DNA from: Prorocentrum cordatum
Taxonomy: Eukaryota; Sar; Dinophyceae; Prorocentrales; Prorocentraceae
NCBI GenBank assembly: GCA_963575745.1
Contig: CAUYUJ010000899.1
Location: 43,910 to 107,909, forward strand
Direction: 5' to 3'
Length of the DNA stretch: 64,000 bases
Each line of letters starts with the position of its first letter. Position 1 is the first letter of the stretch. The notes under the pieces are model-generated. The model ran no database searches. It was not told where the DNA came from and saw only the letters and a program-made list of their open reading frames with translations. Positions 22,141 to 32,812 of the stretch are shown one piece after another. The translations under genes and the position numbers were made by a program.

Positions 22141-23930
22141 CGCCACTTGCCAAAGCAGGCGGCCAGGTCAACCTGTTTTGGCCCGCATGGGGGACAATGC
22201 CGCAGCACGCGCTCCCCCCACGGAGCCTTTCTTCCTGCGCTGCAGGCGGCCCTCGTTCACAGAGGCGGTGCTTGATGACGGCGCGTCGCAGTGTTTCGGC
22301 GCAGTCGCGGCGGCGGCGCGCGCCCCGTGGGATTGCAGCAGGGGCCTCGCGCAAACTCTTGCGACTGTTCCTGCGACGTGCTTTTTGGCGCCATCCTGTC
22401 ACTTGCCATGTTTTCAGAGACGTCCGATTGGAGCGTTGCGCGTTTCGTTGCGTCCGGCGCGACTGGAAACCCCGCCGCTGGCAAACCCGTGAAAGCGAAC
22501 GAAACGATACGCACGTCTTGCAATCCAGCCCGAAAAGCGGCGGTTATAAAACGACATCCCATGGCATCTCGGAGAATCACGGGGAGCAAACGCGACCAAC
22601 AGCGACTGTTTGAAACGGTCGAAGGAGGAGCGAAGGGAGGAAACAGGAAGGAAAACCATAACTTGTTTGATGCGCGAAGAAGGTACACAGGCATTGGGAC
22701 GATATGCGTGGAGGAATATAATATGCTTTGCCATGAAATGTAAATTCTAGCGGCCGCAGAGCCTGTTCGGGCGATGGTAGCGGCTGTGGGGACGAACAAT
22801 GTAAACGCAGACCCTGGGCCCCCGAAGCCACAAGCGAATGTCAACAGGGTGATCGCCGAAAAGATGATGCGTCGCATCGGTTTCTAATGGCCCCGCCGCG
22901 CCATCCCGCACGCGATGGCAAAGCGCAATCGGTCCTCACTGTGCGCTGTGCACAAACCACTCCGCTGAAAAAGCGCACGCGTGCCAAAACGCGGTAGCGA
23001 GCGCTGTCGCCACCGCGAGCGGCGCAACAAGTCATAACGACGCTACGCGGCGCAGCATGTTTTCCAGACGCGTGCGCCGTCTGCTAGCGAAGATCCTGTC
23101 AAGGAGACAATGTCCAAACTATTCTTTGAATCTTTTGAAGATGCCTTGGGAATTCGCCACCATAGTATTTAAAACGAATTATTTTAAGTCAGTCTTCTTG
23201 TAGGGGGACGCGCCCCACTCACCTTTTGGGAGGAGACCCAAGTCAGGAGAGCCAGCACAGTAGGGATAAAGGGGCCAATTCACCGGATGTATAAAGACCC
23301 AAAAAACAAAATCCCAAATGCAAAACCGGGGACCTAAAGAAGGCCACGTCTTCATCGTGTTAGTACGGTTAGGGGTAGGTTTGTTCTTGATGACCTAAGC
23401 CCGACCCCTCTTCACGTTACCCCCGCTTGGTCTCGGCTTTCGGGTCATGCCTCGGTCATCTGGCGGCTGTTCGGGACGATCCGGGCACCCTCGGAGTGCT
23501 CTCGGCGAGGCGCAGCCGCTGAAGGGTACTCCGAGGCAGGACAGCCCGTTGAAAAGATCGGACCCCCCCCCCCCGAGCTGTCCGCTTCGCATCGTCCTGG
23601 ATGGCCCCCGAAGCTGCGGCGCAGCCCCCCCCCGTCCCAGCACAACAACAAACAAGACAGGCCAGGGCGGGGGCTCGCCATCGCTCAGACGTCCATTATT
23701 GGTGAATTGTTTCGCTTCGCGCGTGTATGTTTCGCCAGGTGGCTCAAAATGTTCCTCGAAGGTTCCCGCCGAGAAACAATCCACACGTCCGAGCGATGCC
23801 AAGGGGGGGGCGCCCACGCGCGGGGGTGCGCCTGCGACAGCTGCAGGTCTGCGAAGTCAGGGCGATACATCCTCGCGGCCCAGGCGGAGGGGGGGAGGGA
23901 GAGTGAGCGCGGAGGAGGAGGAGGAGGATG
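22141..23930. other. No confident gene
   Basis: Mixed sequence with plus and minus ORFs of 100-240 codons that overlap each other. A plus frame ending at 22743 has a fairly protein-like tail (SRRITGSKRDQQRLFETVEG), but without motif or splice support. I see no RNA gene. Confidence 0.3.
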
Positions 23931-23934
23931 CGAC

Positions 23935-24470
23935 GTAGCCGAAAGGATGATGATGAGGAGGAGGAGGAGGAGGAGGAGAAGGGGGAGGAGGAGGAGGAGG
24001 GAGTGAGGAGGAAGAAGGAGGAGGAGGATGAGGAGGAGGAGGAGGGAGGAGGAGTGAGGGCGGAGGATGAGGAGGATGAGGAGGAGGGTAGGGATGAGCG
24101 GGGAGGAGAACAGAGATGTAGGATGAGGAGGCGCAGGATAAGAGGAGGAGGATGATGAGGGAAAGGAGGAGGAGAAGAGAGGAGGAGGAGAAGAGGAGGA
24201 AGAGAGAAGACGGAGGATGAGGAGGAGGAGGCGGAGGAGGAGGGGGGGGCAGGGGGAGGAGGAGGGAGGTGGAAGGAGGAGGGGAGGAGGAGGAGGGAGG
24301 ACGAGGAGGAGGGGAGGAGGGGAGGAGGAGGAGTGAGCTCGGAGGAGAAGGAGGAGGAGGAGGAGGCGGAGGGCGAGGAGAAGCAGGAGGAGGCGGAGGA
24401 AGAGGAGAAGGAGGAGAAGGACGAGGAGGAGGAGGAGGAGGAGGGAGAAGAGGAGGAGGAGTACCTGAAT
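23935..24470 (+). repeat. (GGA)n polypurine tract, ~540 bp
   Basis: Almost pure purine, GGA/GAG/GAT units on the plus strand. Long Glu-rich and Pro/Leu-rich ORFs across it are artefacts. Confidence 0.95.
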
Positions 24471-24529
24471 CCTCCGCTTCTCGTTTGGCGGCGCGCCGAC
24501 GGGGGAAGGGTGGATCGAGGGCCAATCGA

Positions 24530-24650
24530 GGTCGATGCCGCGGCGGCCTGCCCGGGCTCTCTCTCTGCTCTTCCTGGGCCTCGCCGTGGGGGCGCCTCGT
24601 CGCCACTGCTGGATCCGCGTCAAGCGGGGATGGACCCCGGGAGGGTTCGG
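24530..24650 (-). repeat. Dispersed repeat family D, inverted copy
   Basis: On the minus strand: GGATCCAGCAGTGGCGACGA followed by GGCGCC and GCCCAGGAAGAG, matching the copies at 12620 and 31290. Confidence 0.6.
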
Positions 24651-24664
24651 TGGCAATCCTTGTC

Positions 24665-24805
24665 GGCTCTTGCGAATCGACGCTAGTCGACGCTGAATCG
24701 TTGCTAATCGAGGCTAAATCAACGCTAATCTACATTCACCGACGCTAAATCGGCGCTGTCTCATCGACTCCCACACGCTCATCGACGCTAATCGACGCAA
24801 AAGAC
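24665..24805 (+). repeat. CGACGCTAATCGA minisatellite
   Basis: About ten degenerate 11-14-bp units of ATCGACGCTA. Confidence 0.85.
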
Positions 24806-24904
24806 GGATTTAAAAAGGGCATGCCAAGCTCGCATGATGTGCTACCGAAGGAGGGGTTTGGGGGCCGATGTTAAGCGGCTTTCGGCGGAGTGCCCAAGGA
24901 GAAA

Positions 24905-25045
24905 GCGCGAGGGGGCCGGGCATCTCAGAAGACCGCGGGGCTTCTCAGAAGCCAGAAGCCATCCGGCCTTCTGTGAGGTCCTCTGCGGCGTCGGGGAAGG
25001 CTTCGAGAGCTTCTCAGAGGCTGGAGGCTTTCTGAGCCTTCTTGG
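24905..25045 (+). repeat. Dispersed repeat, partner of 9660-9800
   Basis: Same block order as the minus strand of 9660-9800 (CTCAGAAGAC ... CCGGCCTTCTG ... TCGGGGAAGG ... GAGCCTT). Nothing gene-like between here and 25380. Confidence 0.7.
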
Positions 25046-25364
25046 ACGGCACGCCCCCTCTACCCCCCCCCCCGCCTAGGCGCGCCGTCGACTCTTTCAT
25101 GTCAGAGTGGGGGTGCCGACAATTCTTATAGCGCCCCTGCGTCCCAGGGTGCGCGGTCGAAGTAGGCTACCGCGGCGCGGATTCTGCTTGTTGTTTGTTG
25201 GTCGCCTTCTCATTTCCAAAGAAGGCACATTGTTGATCCCCCCTTCCAGTCCACACTGTGTTGAATGTAATAAAATGCACCTCCTGGGGCCAGCATCCTG
25301 TTTTCACGAAGGAAGCGCCTCAGACTGAATAATCGGCCAGGAAAATACAGACAGTTAGACTGAC

Positions 25365-26660
25365 GAAACATCCAACCATATGGAGTTGTGAGCGCCGTCG
25401 TTGTGAGTATGGCGTTCGGTGGATCTCCTCATTGGGCCACGAAGCGCGTGAAAGGTTTGCCGAAATATGGCTGGGCCACCATGCAGGCGCTGCGCCACTG
25501 GGGTCTTCGAGCATCGCCAGGACAATGCAATGAAGGAGAGGGGCCAGCAACAAGGGCCACTGGGGCCTTCGTCGGATCTCCCTATGGGGTCACGGACCGC
25601 ATGCGGGCGCTGCCACTGGAGCCTTAGGTGGAGCTCCCTATGGCATGGGGCCACAGAACGTTAGAGGTGTGTGCCGAAATGGAAGGTGGAACCCCATGAG
25701 GGCGCTCCACCTGGGGCCCTCGGTGGACCTCCCTTATGGGGTCATGAAGCGTGTAAGGGGTGCACCGAAATTGGGGTGGAGACGCATGCGGGCGCTGCCC
25801 CTGGGGCCCTCGTCGGAGCTCCCAAAGGGGCAAGGAAACGTGTGAAGGGTTGTCCGAAATGGAGGGTGGAACCGCATGCGGGCCCTGCCTTTGGGGCCTC
25901 AGGTGGAGCTCTGTATGGGGCCACGCACCGAATGACTGGTGCATCGAAATGGCTGATGGAAACGCATGCGGGCGCTGCCACTGGGGCTTTCGTCGGACCT
26001 TAGATGGGGCCACGAAACGTGAGAAATGCACCGAAATGGAAGGTGGAACCGCACGTGGGCGCTGCCGGTGGGGCCTTCCGTGGAGCTCTCTGTGGAGCCA
26101 CGGAACGCGTTGAAGGTGTGCCGTAATGATGGTGGAACTGCATGCGGGCGCTACCACTGGAGACTTCAGTGGAGTTCCCTATGGGGCCACGAAGTGTGTG
26201 AGAGGTGTGCCGGAATGGAAGGTGGAACCCTATGCGGGCGCTACCACTGGGGCCTTCAGTGGAGCTCTCTATGGGGCCACGGAACGTGTGAAGGGTGTGC
26301 TGAAATGGAAAATGAAACCGCATTCGGGAACTGCAACTGGGGCATTCAGTGGGGCTCTCCATGGGGCCACGAAACGTGTGAGCGGTGTGCCGAAATCGAG
26401 TGTGGAACTACACGCGGGCGCTGCCACTGGGGCCCTCGGTGGAGCTCTGTATGGGGCCACGGCGACGGAGCGTGTGAGCGTGTGAGGCGTGTGCCAAAAT
26501 CGAAGGTGGGACCCTACACGGGCGCTGCCACTAGGGTCTTCGGTGGGGCTCCGTGCACCGAAATATGGGTGGAACTGCATGCGGACGCTGCCACTGGAGC
26601 CTTTGGTGGAGCTGCCGATAGGGCAACGAAGCGTGTGAGGGGTGTGCCGAAATATTGACA
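25365..26660 (-). repeat. 90-bp satellite, array 2 (inverted), with boundary sequence
   Basis: About 13 units of about 90-95 bp: GGAGCTCCCTATGGGGCCAC, GAAACGTGTGAGAGGTGTGC, CGAAATGGAAGGTGGAAC and CGCATGCGGGCGCTGCCACT. The left edge, CATCCAACCATATGGAGTTG and TGAGTAT, also occurs, inverted, at the right edge of array 3 (30040-30085). Confidence 0.9.
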
Positions 26661-27410
26661 TGCGGAGGGTAGAGGCAGGGATAGGATGGAAGGAGGAGGG
26701 GGGGAGGAGGGGGCAGCGGGAGGAGGAGGGACGCGGGGTGCTGTCTTTCAATTCAAAAACCTAACAGCACAGGATGGTTGGGAACAAAACAAAACAAAAA
26801 AACAGCGGCTGCCGCCAGATACTCCCTCACAACTTACGCAGAAATCGCGCTATCGCGTAGGACTTCCTCGCAATTTATGGAGACGCCGCACCCTCGACAC
26901 CCCGGAATCACTATCCCGATCTGAATTTCCGATCGATTTACTTGAGAATCGAGCTATTGCTGGAAATTCCCCCGCGATTCATGCACGACCGACGCCTTAA
27001 CAACCCGCCCGCCCGACCCGCCCGCCTTGTTTTGCCGCCCGCCCGACGAAGGTGGCGGGTATCGAGGGCTTGGGACATACATGTTGAATGACACGCGAGC
27101 AGATGAGAGCGAACAAAATTAAAATGGTTGTTGCTATTGTCGTCCACACCTAAGACCCACCCGCGACGCATCCCGCGACTTACCCGGCGGTCCACCCCGC
27201 GGGCCACCCCGCGACCCATCCGCGACCCACCCGCGAGACATACAGCTAGCTTTGACAAAAATTCGGCGCCTGCGGCGGGCGCGTGCGTTGTCCAATGTGT
27301 TGGTTGTTGGTTTGACTATTTTTTCCCAACCATCCTGTGGTGTTGGGTCCTCGTTTTGAAGAGACGGTGCCCCGCGTTCTCCTTCCTTCCTCCCGCTGCC
27401 TCCTCCCCCC
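26661..27410. other. Spacer between opposed satellite arrays, no gene seen
   Basis: Contains a (GGAG)n stretch at 26685-26730, an A-rich stretch at 26785-26805, and a GCGACCCACCC-type minisatellite at 27150-27240. It is the approximate centre of the inverted arrangement of arrays 2 and 3. Confidence 0.5.
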
Positions 27411-27413
27411 TCC

Positions 27414-27416
<3 letters not shown>

Positions 27417-27489
<73 letters not shown>

Positions 27490-27490
27490 C
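27417..27490 (+). repeat. (ATC)n microsatellite
   Basis: Pure ATC/CAT trinucleotides with one interruption. Confidence 0.98.
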
Positions 27491-27499
27491 ACCATTTCG

Positions 27500-28850
27500 C
27501 ACAACCCATTTCGGCACCCCCTCACACGTTTTCGTGGCTCCGATAGGGATAACCAGAAAAGAAATGGTGGAAAAAAAAGCTCCACCCGAAGGCCCCAGTG
27601 CCCGCGGCCGCATTGCTTCCCCCACACCTTTCGGCACCCGCGGCACCCCCTCACCGTTTTCCGTGGCTCCATAGGGAGCTCCACCGAAGGCCCCAGTGCC
27701 CACGCCCACATGCGTCACCCACACCCATTTCGGCACACCCCTCACACGCTTCGTGGCCCCATAGGGAGCTCCACCGAAGGCCCCAGTGCCCGCGCCCGCA
27801 TGCGTCAGCCACACCCACTTCGTCAACTCCCTCACACGTTTCGTGCTCCATAGGAGCGTCCACCGAAGGCCCTCAGGCCCGCGGCCCGCATGCGGTCCCC
27901 CACAACAATACAGCGCTTCGGGCACCCCCGCCACACGCTTCGGTGGCTCCATAGGGAGCTCCACCGAAGGCCCCAGTGCCCGCGGCCGCATGCGTCACCC
28001 ACACCCATTTCGGCACACCCCTCACACGTTTCGTGTCTCCATAGGGAGCTCCACCGAAGGCCCCAGTGGCCGCGGCCGCATGCGTCACCCACACCCATTT
28101 CGGCACACCCCTCACACGTTTCGTGGCTCCATAGGGAGCTCCACCGAAGGCCTCAGTGCCCGCGGCCGCATGCGTCACCCACACCCATTTCGGCACACCC
28201 CTCACACGTTTCGTGGCTCCATAGGGAGCTCCACCGAAGGCCCCAGTCCCCGCGCCCGCATGCGTCACCCACACCCATTTCGGCACACCCCTCACACGTT
28301 TCGTGGCTCCATAGGGAGCTCCACCGAAGGCCCCAGTGCCCGCGGCCGCATGCGTCCCCAACACCCATTTCGGCACACCCCTCACACGTTTCGTGGCTCC
28401 ATAGGGAGCTCCACCGAAGGCCCCAGTGCCCGCGGCCGCATGCGTCCCCCACACCCATGTCGGCACACCCCTCACACGTTTCGTGGCTCCATAGGGAGCT
28501 CCACCGAAGGCCCCAGTGCCCGCGGCCGCATGCGTCCCCCACACCCATTTCGGCACACCCCTCACACGTTTCGTGGCTCCATAGGGAGCTCCACCGAAGG
28601 CCCAAGTGCCCGCGGCCGCATGCGTCCCCCACACCCATTTCGGCACACCCCTCACACGTTTCGTGGCTCCATAGGGAGCTCCACCGAAGGCCCCAGTGCC
28701 CGCGGCCGCATGCGTCACCCACACCCATTTCGGCACACCCCTCACACGTTTCGTGGCTCCATAGGGAGCTCCACCGAAGGCCCCAGTGCACGCGGCCGCA
28801 TGCGTCACCCCCACCCATTCCGGCACACACCCCGCATTTCTCGCACGGCA
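27500..28850 (+). repeat. 90-bp satellite, array 3
   Basis: From about 27930 the unit is exactly 90 bp (for example TGCGTC at 28081, 28171, 28261): TGCGTCACCCACACCCATTT, CGGCACACCCCTCACACGTT, TCGTGGCTCCATAGGGAGCT, CCACCGAAGGCCCCAGTGCC and CGCGGCCGCA. About ten near-identical units follow four diverged ones. Because 90 is a multiple of three, the array keeps long false ORFs open in several frames. It ends within 20 bases of a helicase exon. Confidence 0.97.
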
Positions 28851-28851
28851 G

Positions 28852-28895
28852 GGTCATCACCACGGTGGCGTGCCAGGGGCGCACCATGCGCGAAG
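28852..28895 (+). CDS. SF1 (Pif1/RecD-like) helicase, exon with motif V
   Basis: After GCACGGCAG the exon reads G|GTC ATC, giving RVITTVACQGRTMREG across the next junction. T-V-x-C-Q-G-x-T followed by VILD is helicase motif V of superfamily 1. The upstream acceptor abuts the 90-bp satellite array, so the array probably sits in an intron, or has replaced the upstream exons; none were recognised. The catalytic Walker motifs are not in the window. Confidence 0.55.
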
Positions 28896-29042
28896 GCGAC
28901 GGGGCGGGGGAACGGCGCTCCGGGGGCGGCCAGACCTCCGGGGCGCGAGCAGTCCGCGGCCAGACCATCTCTCGGTCCTGTGGGATCTCGCCCTGGGCCG
29001 TCGGCTGCCCGGCGCGCTGCTCCCTCGGTCGACGTCGCCCAG
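28896..29042 (+). other. Inferred GC-AG intron, 147 nt
   Basis: Donor GCGAAG|GCGACG, acceptor GTCGCCCAG|GCGTGA, phase 1. Removal joins TMREG to VILDCGRHE as expected for helicase motif V. The boundary repeats are AGGC on both sides. The intron starts (G)GCGACG and ends CGTCGCC(CAG), a 7-bp terminal inverted repeat. Confidence 0.55.
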
Positions 29043-29316
29043 GCGTGATCCTGGATTGCGGCCGCCACGAGGTAGGGAACGGCAAGAAGGAGGACGACGA
29101 CTGGTGGCTGAGCTCTACGCGCTGCTCTCGCGCGCCACGCGCCACGAGGACCTCCTGCTCATGCGGGCGCCGCGCGTCGAGTTTTTCCTGGCAGGGCCGC
29201 CGCAGGGCTTGCGGAAGCAGCTGGAGCAGTTTGCGGCGCGCACGAAGCGGCGCAGGAGGGAAGCGACGGCCCTCGCCAGGGAGCTCGGCTTCACCGAGTT
29301 CATCCGCGAGGCCTGA
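29043..29316 (+). pseudogene. SF1 helicase C-terminal exon with one frameshift
   Basis: Reads VILDCGRHEVGNGKKEDDDW and W in one frame. One base is then missing at about 29108-29110 (CTG followed by AGCTC, where CTN GAG CTC is expected). It continues in the next frame as ELYALLSRATRHEDLLLMRA, followed by PRVEFFLAGPPQGLRKQLEQ and a basic helix, ending LGFTEFIREA and TGA at 29314. LYALLSRAT is motif VI of Pif1/RecD-type helicases. These enzymes unwind DNA using ATP; in dinoflagellates related genes are, to my knowledge, numerous. The single-base break makes this copy a pseudogene unless it is a sequence error. Confidence 0.6.
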
Positions 29317-29374
29317 CCTGAGGAGCGTCTCCCCCGAGCCGGGCCTTCTCTCGACTGCCCGACTAATTGTTTGG

Positions 29375-29640
29375 CCTCGCGCCGCGGACGACCCGCGCGC
29401 GTCGCTGGGACCCCCTCGGGGCGACCGGCGCGCGTCGCGGGAGCTCCGTGCTGCGGGGGGGCCCGGCGCCTCGTTCGCCCGTCGTCGCTCTGCCCAGCGG
29501 TCAGAGACTTGCCCGCTATCAGCCAGCCAGTTAGCTAGTCAGCTCTCTCTGCTTCGCGCAGCGGACGACCCGCGCGCGTCGCTGGGACCCCGCCCGGGGC
29601 GACCGGCGCGCGTCGCGGGGACTCCGCGCTGCGCTGCGCC
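29375..29640 (+). repeat. Direct duplication of ~80 bp
   Basis: GCGGACGACCCGCGCGCGTC, GCTGGGACCCC, GGGGCGACCGGCGCGCGTCG and CGGG occur at 29382-29455 and again at 29558-29635, 176 bases apart, just downstream of the helicase stop. Confidence 0.85.
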
Positions 29641-29974
29641 CGCAGCCTTGGATTTTGGAGTGCGCGGGCAAAGAGGAAGGAAAATAAGAGCCGAAAGCGG
29701 GCGCGATCCTCGCAAGAGGCGTGCCGACATGGGCGTCGCGACGTGCGGACGCTGCCGTCGGGGTTCCTGCGGAAGCTGCCTGCGGCGGCCACGCCGAGTG
29801 TCACGTGCGTTCGGACAGGCATGCTCGACACTTACACTAGGCGGTTCCATGATCGCATTCATGCAAATATATTCACTCGCGCGCAGACCCATTCATACTC
29901 AGATTCCCTCGCGCTCTGACTCACCCGCGTTCTTTCTCTCGTAATCAGATCTATCGTATTCCTTTGCGTTGTGT

Positions 29975-30115
29975 ACCCCGCCACATTTCGGCGCACCCCT
30001 CATGCGGTTCGTGGCCCCATAGGGAGCGCCACCGAAGAAGATACTCACACTTGCGATACTCACAACTGCATATGGTTGGGTCCTTCGCCAGGATAATTCT
30101 ATTTTTTGAACGACA
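29975..30115 (+). repeat. Terminal partial unit of 90-bp satellite with boundary sequence
   Basis: CCACATTTCGGCGCACCCCT, CATGCGGTTCGTGGCCCCAT and AGGGAGCGCCACCGAAG form a partial unit. It is followed by ATACTCACAACTGCATATGG and TTGG, the reverse complement of the left edge of array 2. Confidence 0.75.
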
Positions 30116-30119
30116 AAGC

Positions 30120-31285
30120 GCCTGTGGCGGGCTTCATCAGAGCCTCGCAGACCGCCGAGTACCCCGCTGCCCCCTCACTCGTATCCGAAATGCGGGGGCT
30201 ACGGCAAATCACTCCTCCCTGCTGCTTCTCCTTGTAATCACTCCTCCCTGTCGCACCGCTAGAGGTGCAAATCGGCAAGGCAGATCGGCGACTCGTGTTT
30301 AAAAAGAGTGTACTCTCTGTCGGGCTTCTCAGATCTTTACAAGCCCTGACCTCGGGCACCCGCTGACATGGATCAGGGATCCGTGGATCGGGGGCGTAGA
30401 CGCCAGATCCACGGATCGGGCAAACTCTTCCTTGAATCATGCAACCAGTGCCGCTCGGTTTGGCGACGGAGCCGGTCGAGATTTTATGGAAGCGGGACCC
30501 GTCGCTAACACACGCGCCTTAATCCATGTTTGCGCTTCCTCGGTAGCCTGCAATTTGACGCGACCTCCCGATGAGAACATCTCACTAACACTGGGCCGTC
30601 AAAATGATATTGTGGTCGTCATCAGCCAGTAGCAAAACCGAATGCTGGCAAACTCGAGTCTTACGTTGCTGGGAGCCGCACATACATAAACAAAGGTATA
30701 CAGTCACTCCCCCGACACATAGTGCGCATGTGTTGTTGAGCGTCTCACGCTCGTCAGCCTACACCGAAACATGTCCACTGTACTGTGCGCGTTGGCGTTT
30801 GCGAACATAGTTTCATTGTCATGATCCTGTCTGGAGGGAAAAAGAATGGGGACTATGACCGAGACTGAACGCGGAAAAATCGTGCCCTTCTCGGTCACTG
30901 TCAACCTTGGTCAGCGTCAATTCGTGGAGCACCCCCGCGAACCCACGAGGTCCGACACGGACCATCACCAAGCTCTGCATCGACCAGCTCCGGGGACATG
31001 TTGGTCATGGCTCCCGTCTTTCCCTCGACTCAAGGACGAGGATCCAATCAAGCCGCTCTGGAACGGATTTGCCCTCGCCATGGCCCTGCCCGACCACCGT
31101 CCCCGAGGCTCCCCGCCTCTGGCCCGGCCCGAGGTCCGTAGCTGGAGGCGGTCACGAGCAGTGCGGAGCCTGGCCGGCGATGCCGACGGGGGAACAGTTG
31201 CCACACCCTCCGCCCCTGCCCCTCCCCTTCCCCCTGTGCCTCTCCTCCACTTTTGCCCACCTCCTCCCTCGTCTTCGTGGCGCCG
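30120..31285. other. No confident gene
   Basis: Unique-looking sequence with ORFs of 60-150 codons on both strands, none with a recognisable motif. A direct repeat (TGGATCAGGGATCCGTGGAT with CCAGATCCACGGATCGGGCA) lies at 30370-30420. Confidence 0.3.
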
Positions 31286-31289
31286 ATGA

Positions 31290-31440
31290 GAAGCCGATAC
31301 CGCTACTCCCCGGACCTCTCCTGGGGTGCGCTCTGACCATGATTTCGAGGCGAACTCAGCAGTGGCGACGAGCGCCTCCCGGGTGGCCCAGAAAGGGGAA
31401 AACGAGGGAAGGGCAGCAGCCTGGGTACCCCTTCCCCCTC
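31290..31440 (+). repeat. Dispersed repeat family D, copy 3
   Basis: CCGATACCGCTACTCCCCGG, CTCTGACCATGATTTCGAGG and ACTCAGCAGTGGCGACGAGC in the order seen at 11610 and 12620. Confidence 0.65.
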
Positions 31441-31524
31441 TGACCATTGGCTGGAGCTCACAAGAACCCTTGGCCGCGCGCCGGCGCCCCAAGCGAGGGG
31501 CGAGCGGCAATTGCGGGCGACGGA

Positions 31525-31785
31525 CGACGACGACGACGACAACGACGACGGCGATCGACGACGATCGACGACGACGACCGACGACCGACGACCGACGACC
31601 GACGACCGACGACCGACGACCGACGACCGATGACCGATGACCGACGACGACGACGACGACGATCGACGATCGACGACCGGCGGCGACGACGACGACCGTC
31701 GACCCACGACCGACGACCCACGACGGACGACGTCGAGGGACGACCGTCGACGCACGACGGACGACGACAGACGACGACGATGATG
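31525..31785 (+). repeat. GAC/CGACCGACGA microsatellite
   Basis: (GAC)n with a clean 7-bp GACCGAC block at 31590-31650. All six frames stay open. Confidence 0.95.
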
Positions 31786-32640
31786 TCTGAAATCTCAGTG
31801 AATCGGGCGGGCGCTGGCCCGACGTCTGAAGGTGTTTTCTCTCTGCGGGCGACGACGACGAACACCAACAGAGGTACCAATGCTGATCCCTGGACGAAGA
31901 ACAGGAAGTGATCTGCAACATGTCAACATGATTTTTCAGAACAGCCCGAACCGGATCCATTGCATCGGGCGGGAGAATCAATGCAGATGTATTGCGCGTT
32001 CGCGCACACTCCGAACCTATTTTCCTCCTCTGACACTCTGCCGCTCAGGAGGAGGAAAGAGGAGAAAGGAGGAGGAGGAAAGATTTATTGACTGACTGAC
32101 TGCCACCTGGAGCGCCGATGTCGCCTGAACGGTCCAGAATCTCGCTGTGATGCTCCTCCCGAAATGCAAATCGAGGACTCGAAACATTGCCCCGAATCTG
32201 AAAACCCCCGGCACAGTGAGCCTGAGGTAAGTGCTTGTCTAACGGGCGGGCCGCTAGGCATGGGGCGGCGCCGGCGGAGCCATCGCGGTTCCAGGTTCGC
32301 CCACGCGACCCCGACGAATGGGGACTCCACGGGGGACATTATCTGACTTACTAGCAGCCAAAGCGGCACACATGCACACAGAGCGTGAGAAACGATCAGG
32401 TACGGGGGCATGCTATTTCACAACGCCATAGGATTATCATCTGCACTTCCCTCCAGGAGCGCGCTGGTCACCTATTGCTCCCGCGGCGGGGTGGTTACCT
32501 GTTGCCCCCGCGGCGGTCTCGCACGCTCACTATATCACAGAATTGCTATGCTAGCCTCGGTGCTATGTCCCACGAGAGCGGCCGAAACTCGAACAGAGCA
32601 GAAGGCACGCGGGAAAAACACTGAAACCAGGAAGGTAATT
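31786..32640. other. No gene seen
   Basis: Mixed sequence with a GGAGGAAA-rich stretch and (GACT)n at 32045-32102. No supported ORF or RNA. Confidence 0.3.
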
Positions 32641-32778
32641 ATCACTTAACTCCGAAGTTAAGTGATTCTCTCCTTTTGTATTGCTACCACCTTCACGACG
32701 ACTTACCTCCGAAATTAAGTCACTCTATGAATGCTGCTTCCACCCAGCCGCAAAAACACTTAACTCCGGAGTTAATTG
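32641..32778. repeat. Palindrome array A: three copies of ACTTAACTCCGGAGTTAAGT at 57-bp spacing
   Basis: ACTTA starts at 32644, 32701 and 32758, exactly 57 bases apart. The first copy is a 26-bp near-perfect palindrome (32641-32666; 11-bp arms, CCGA centre). The second is degraded (ACTTACCTCCGAAATTAAGT), and the third keeps CTTAACTCCGGAGTTAA. The sequences between them differ. The same palindrome repeats at 40947-41132. Confidence 0.9.
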
Positions 32779-32812
32779 ATTCCGCGGGCCGCCCCTGTCC
32801 TTCATTCGGCCC

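Noticed and set aside
23685-24656. Leu-, Ser- and Glu-rich ORFs of 160-320 codons
   Set aside because: Translation of the GGA polypurine tract.
27786-29944. ORFs of 420 and 684 codons (plus) and 317-330 codons (minus) across the 90-bp satellite
   Set aside because: The unit is 90 bp, so any stop-free unit stays open in every copy. The translation is a perfect 30-residue repeat in several frames on both strands, which no selection on one protein would give.
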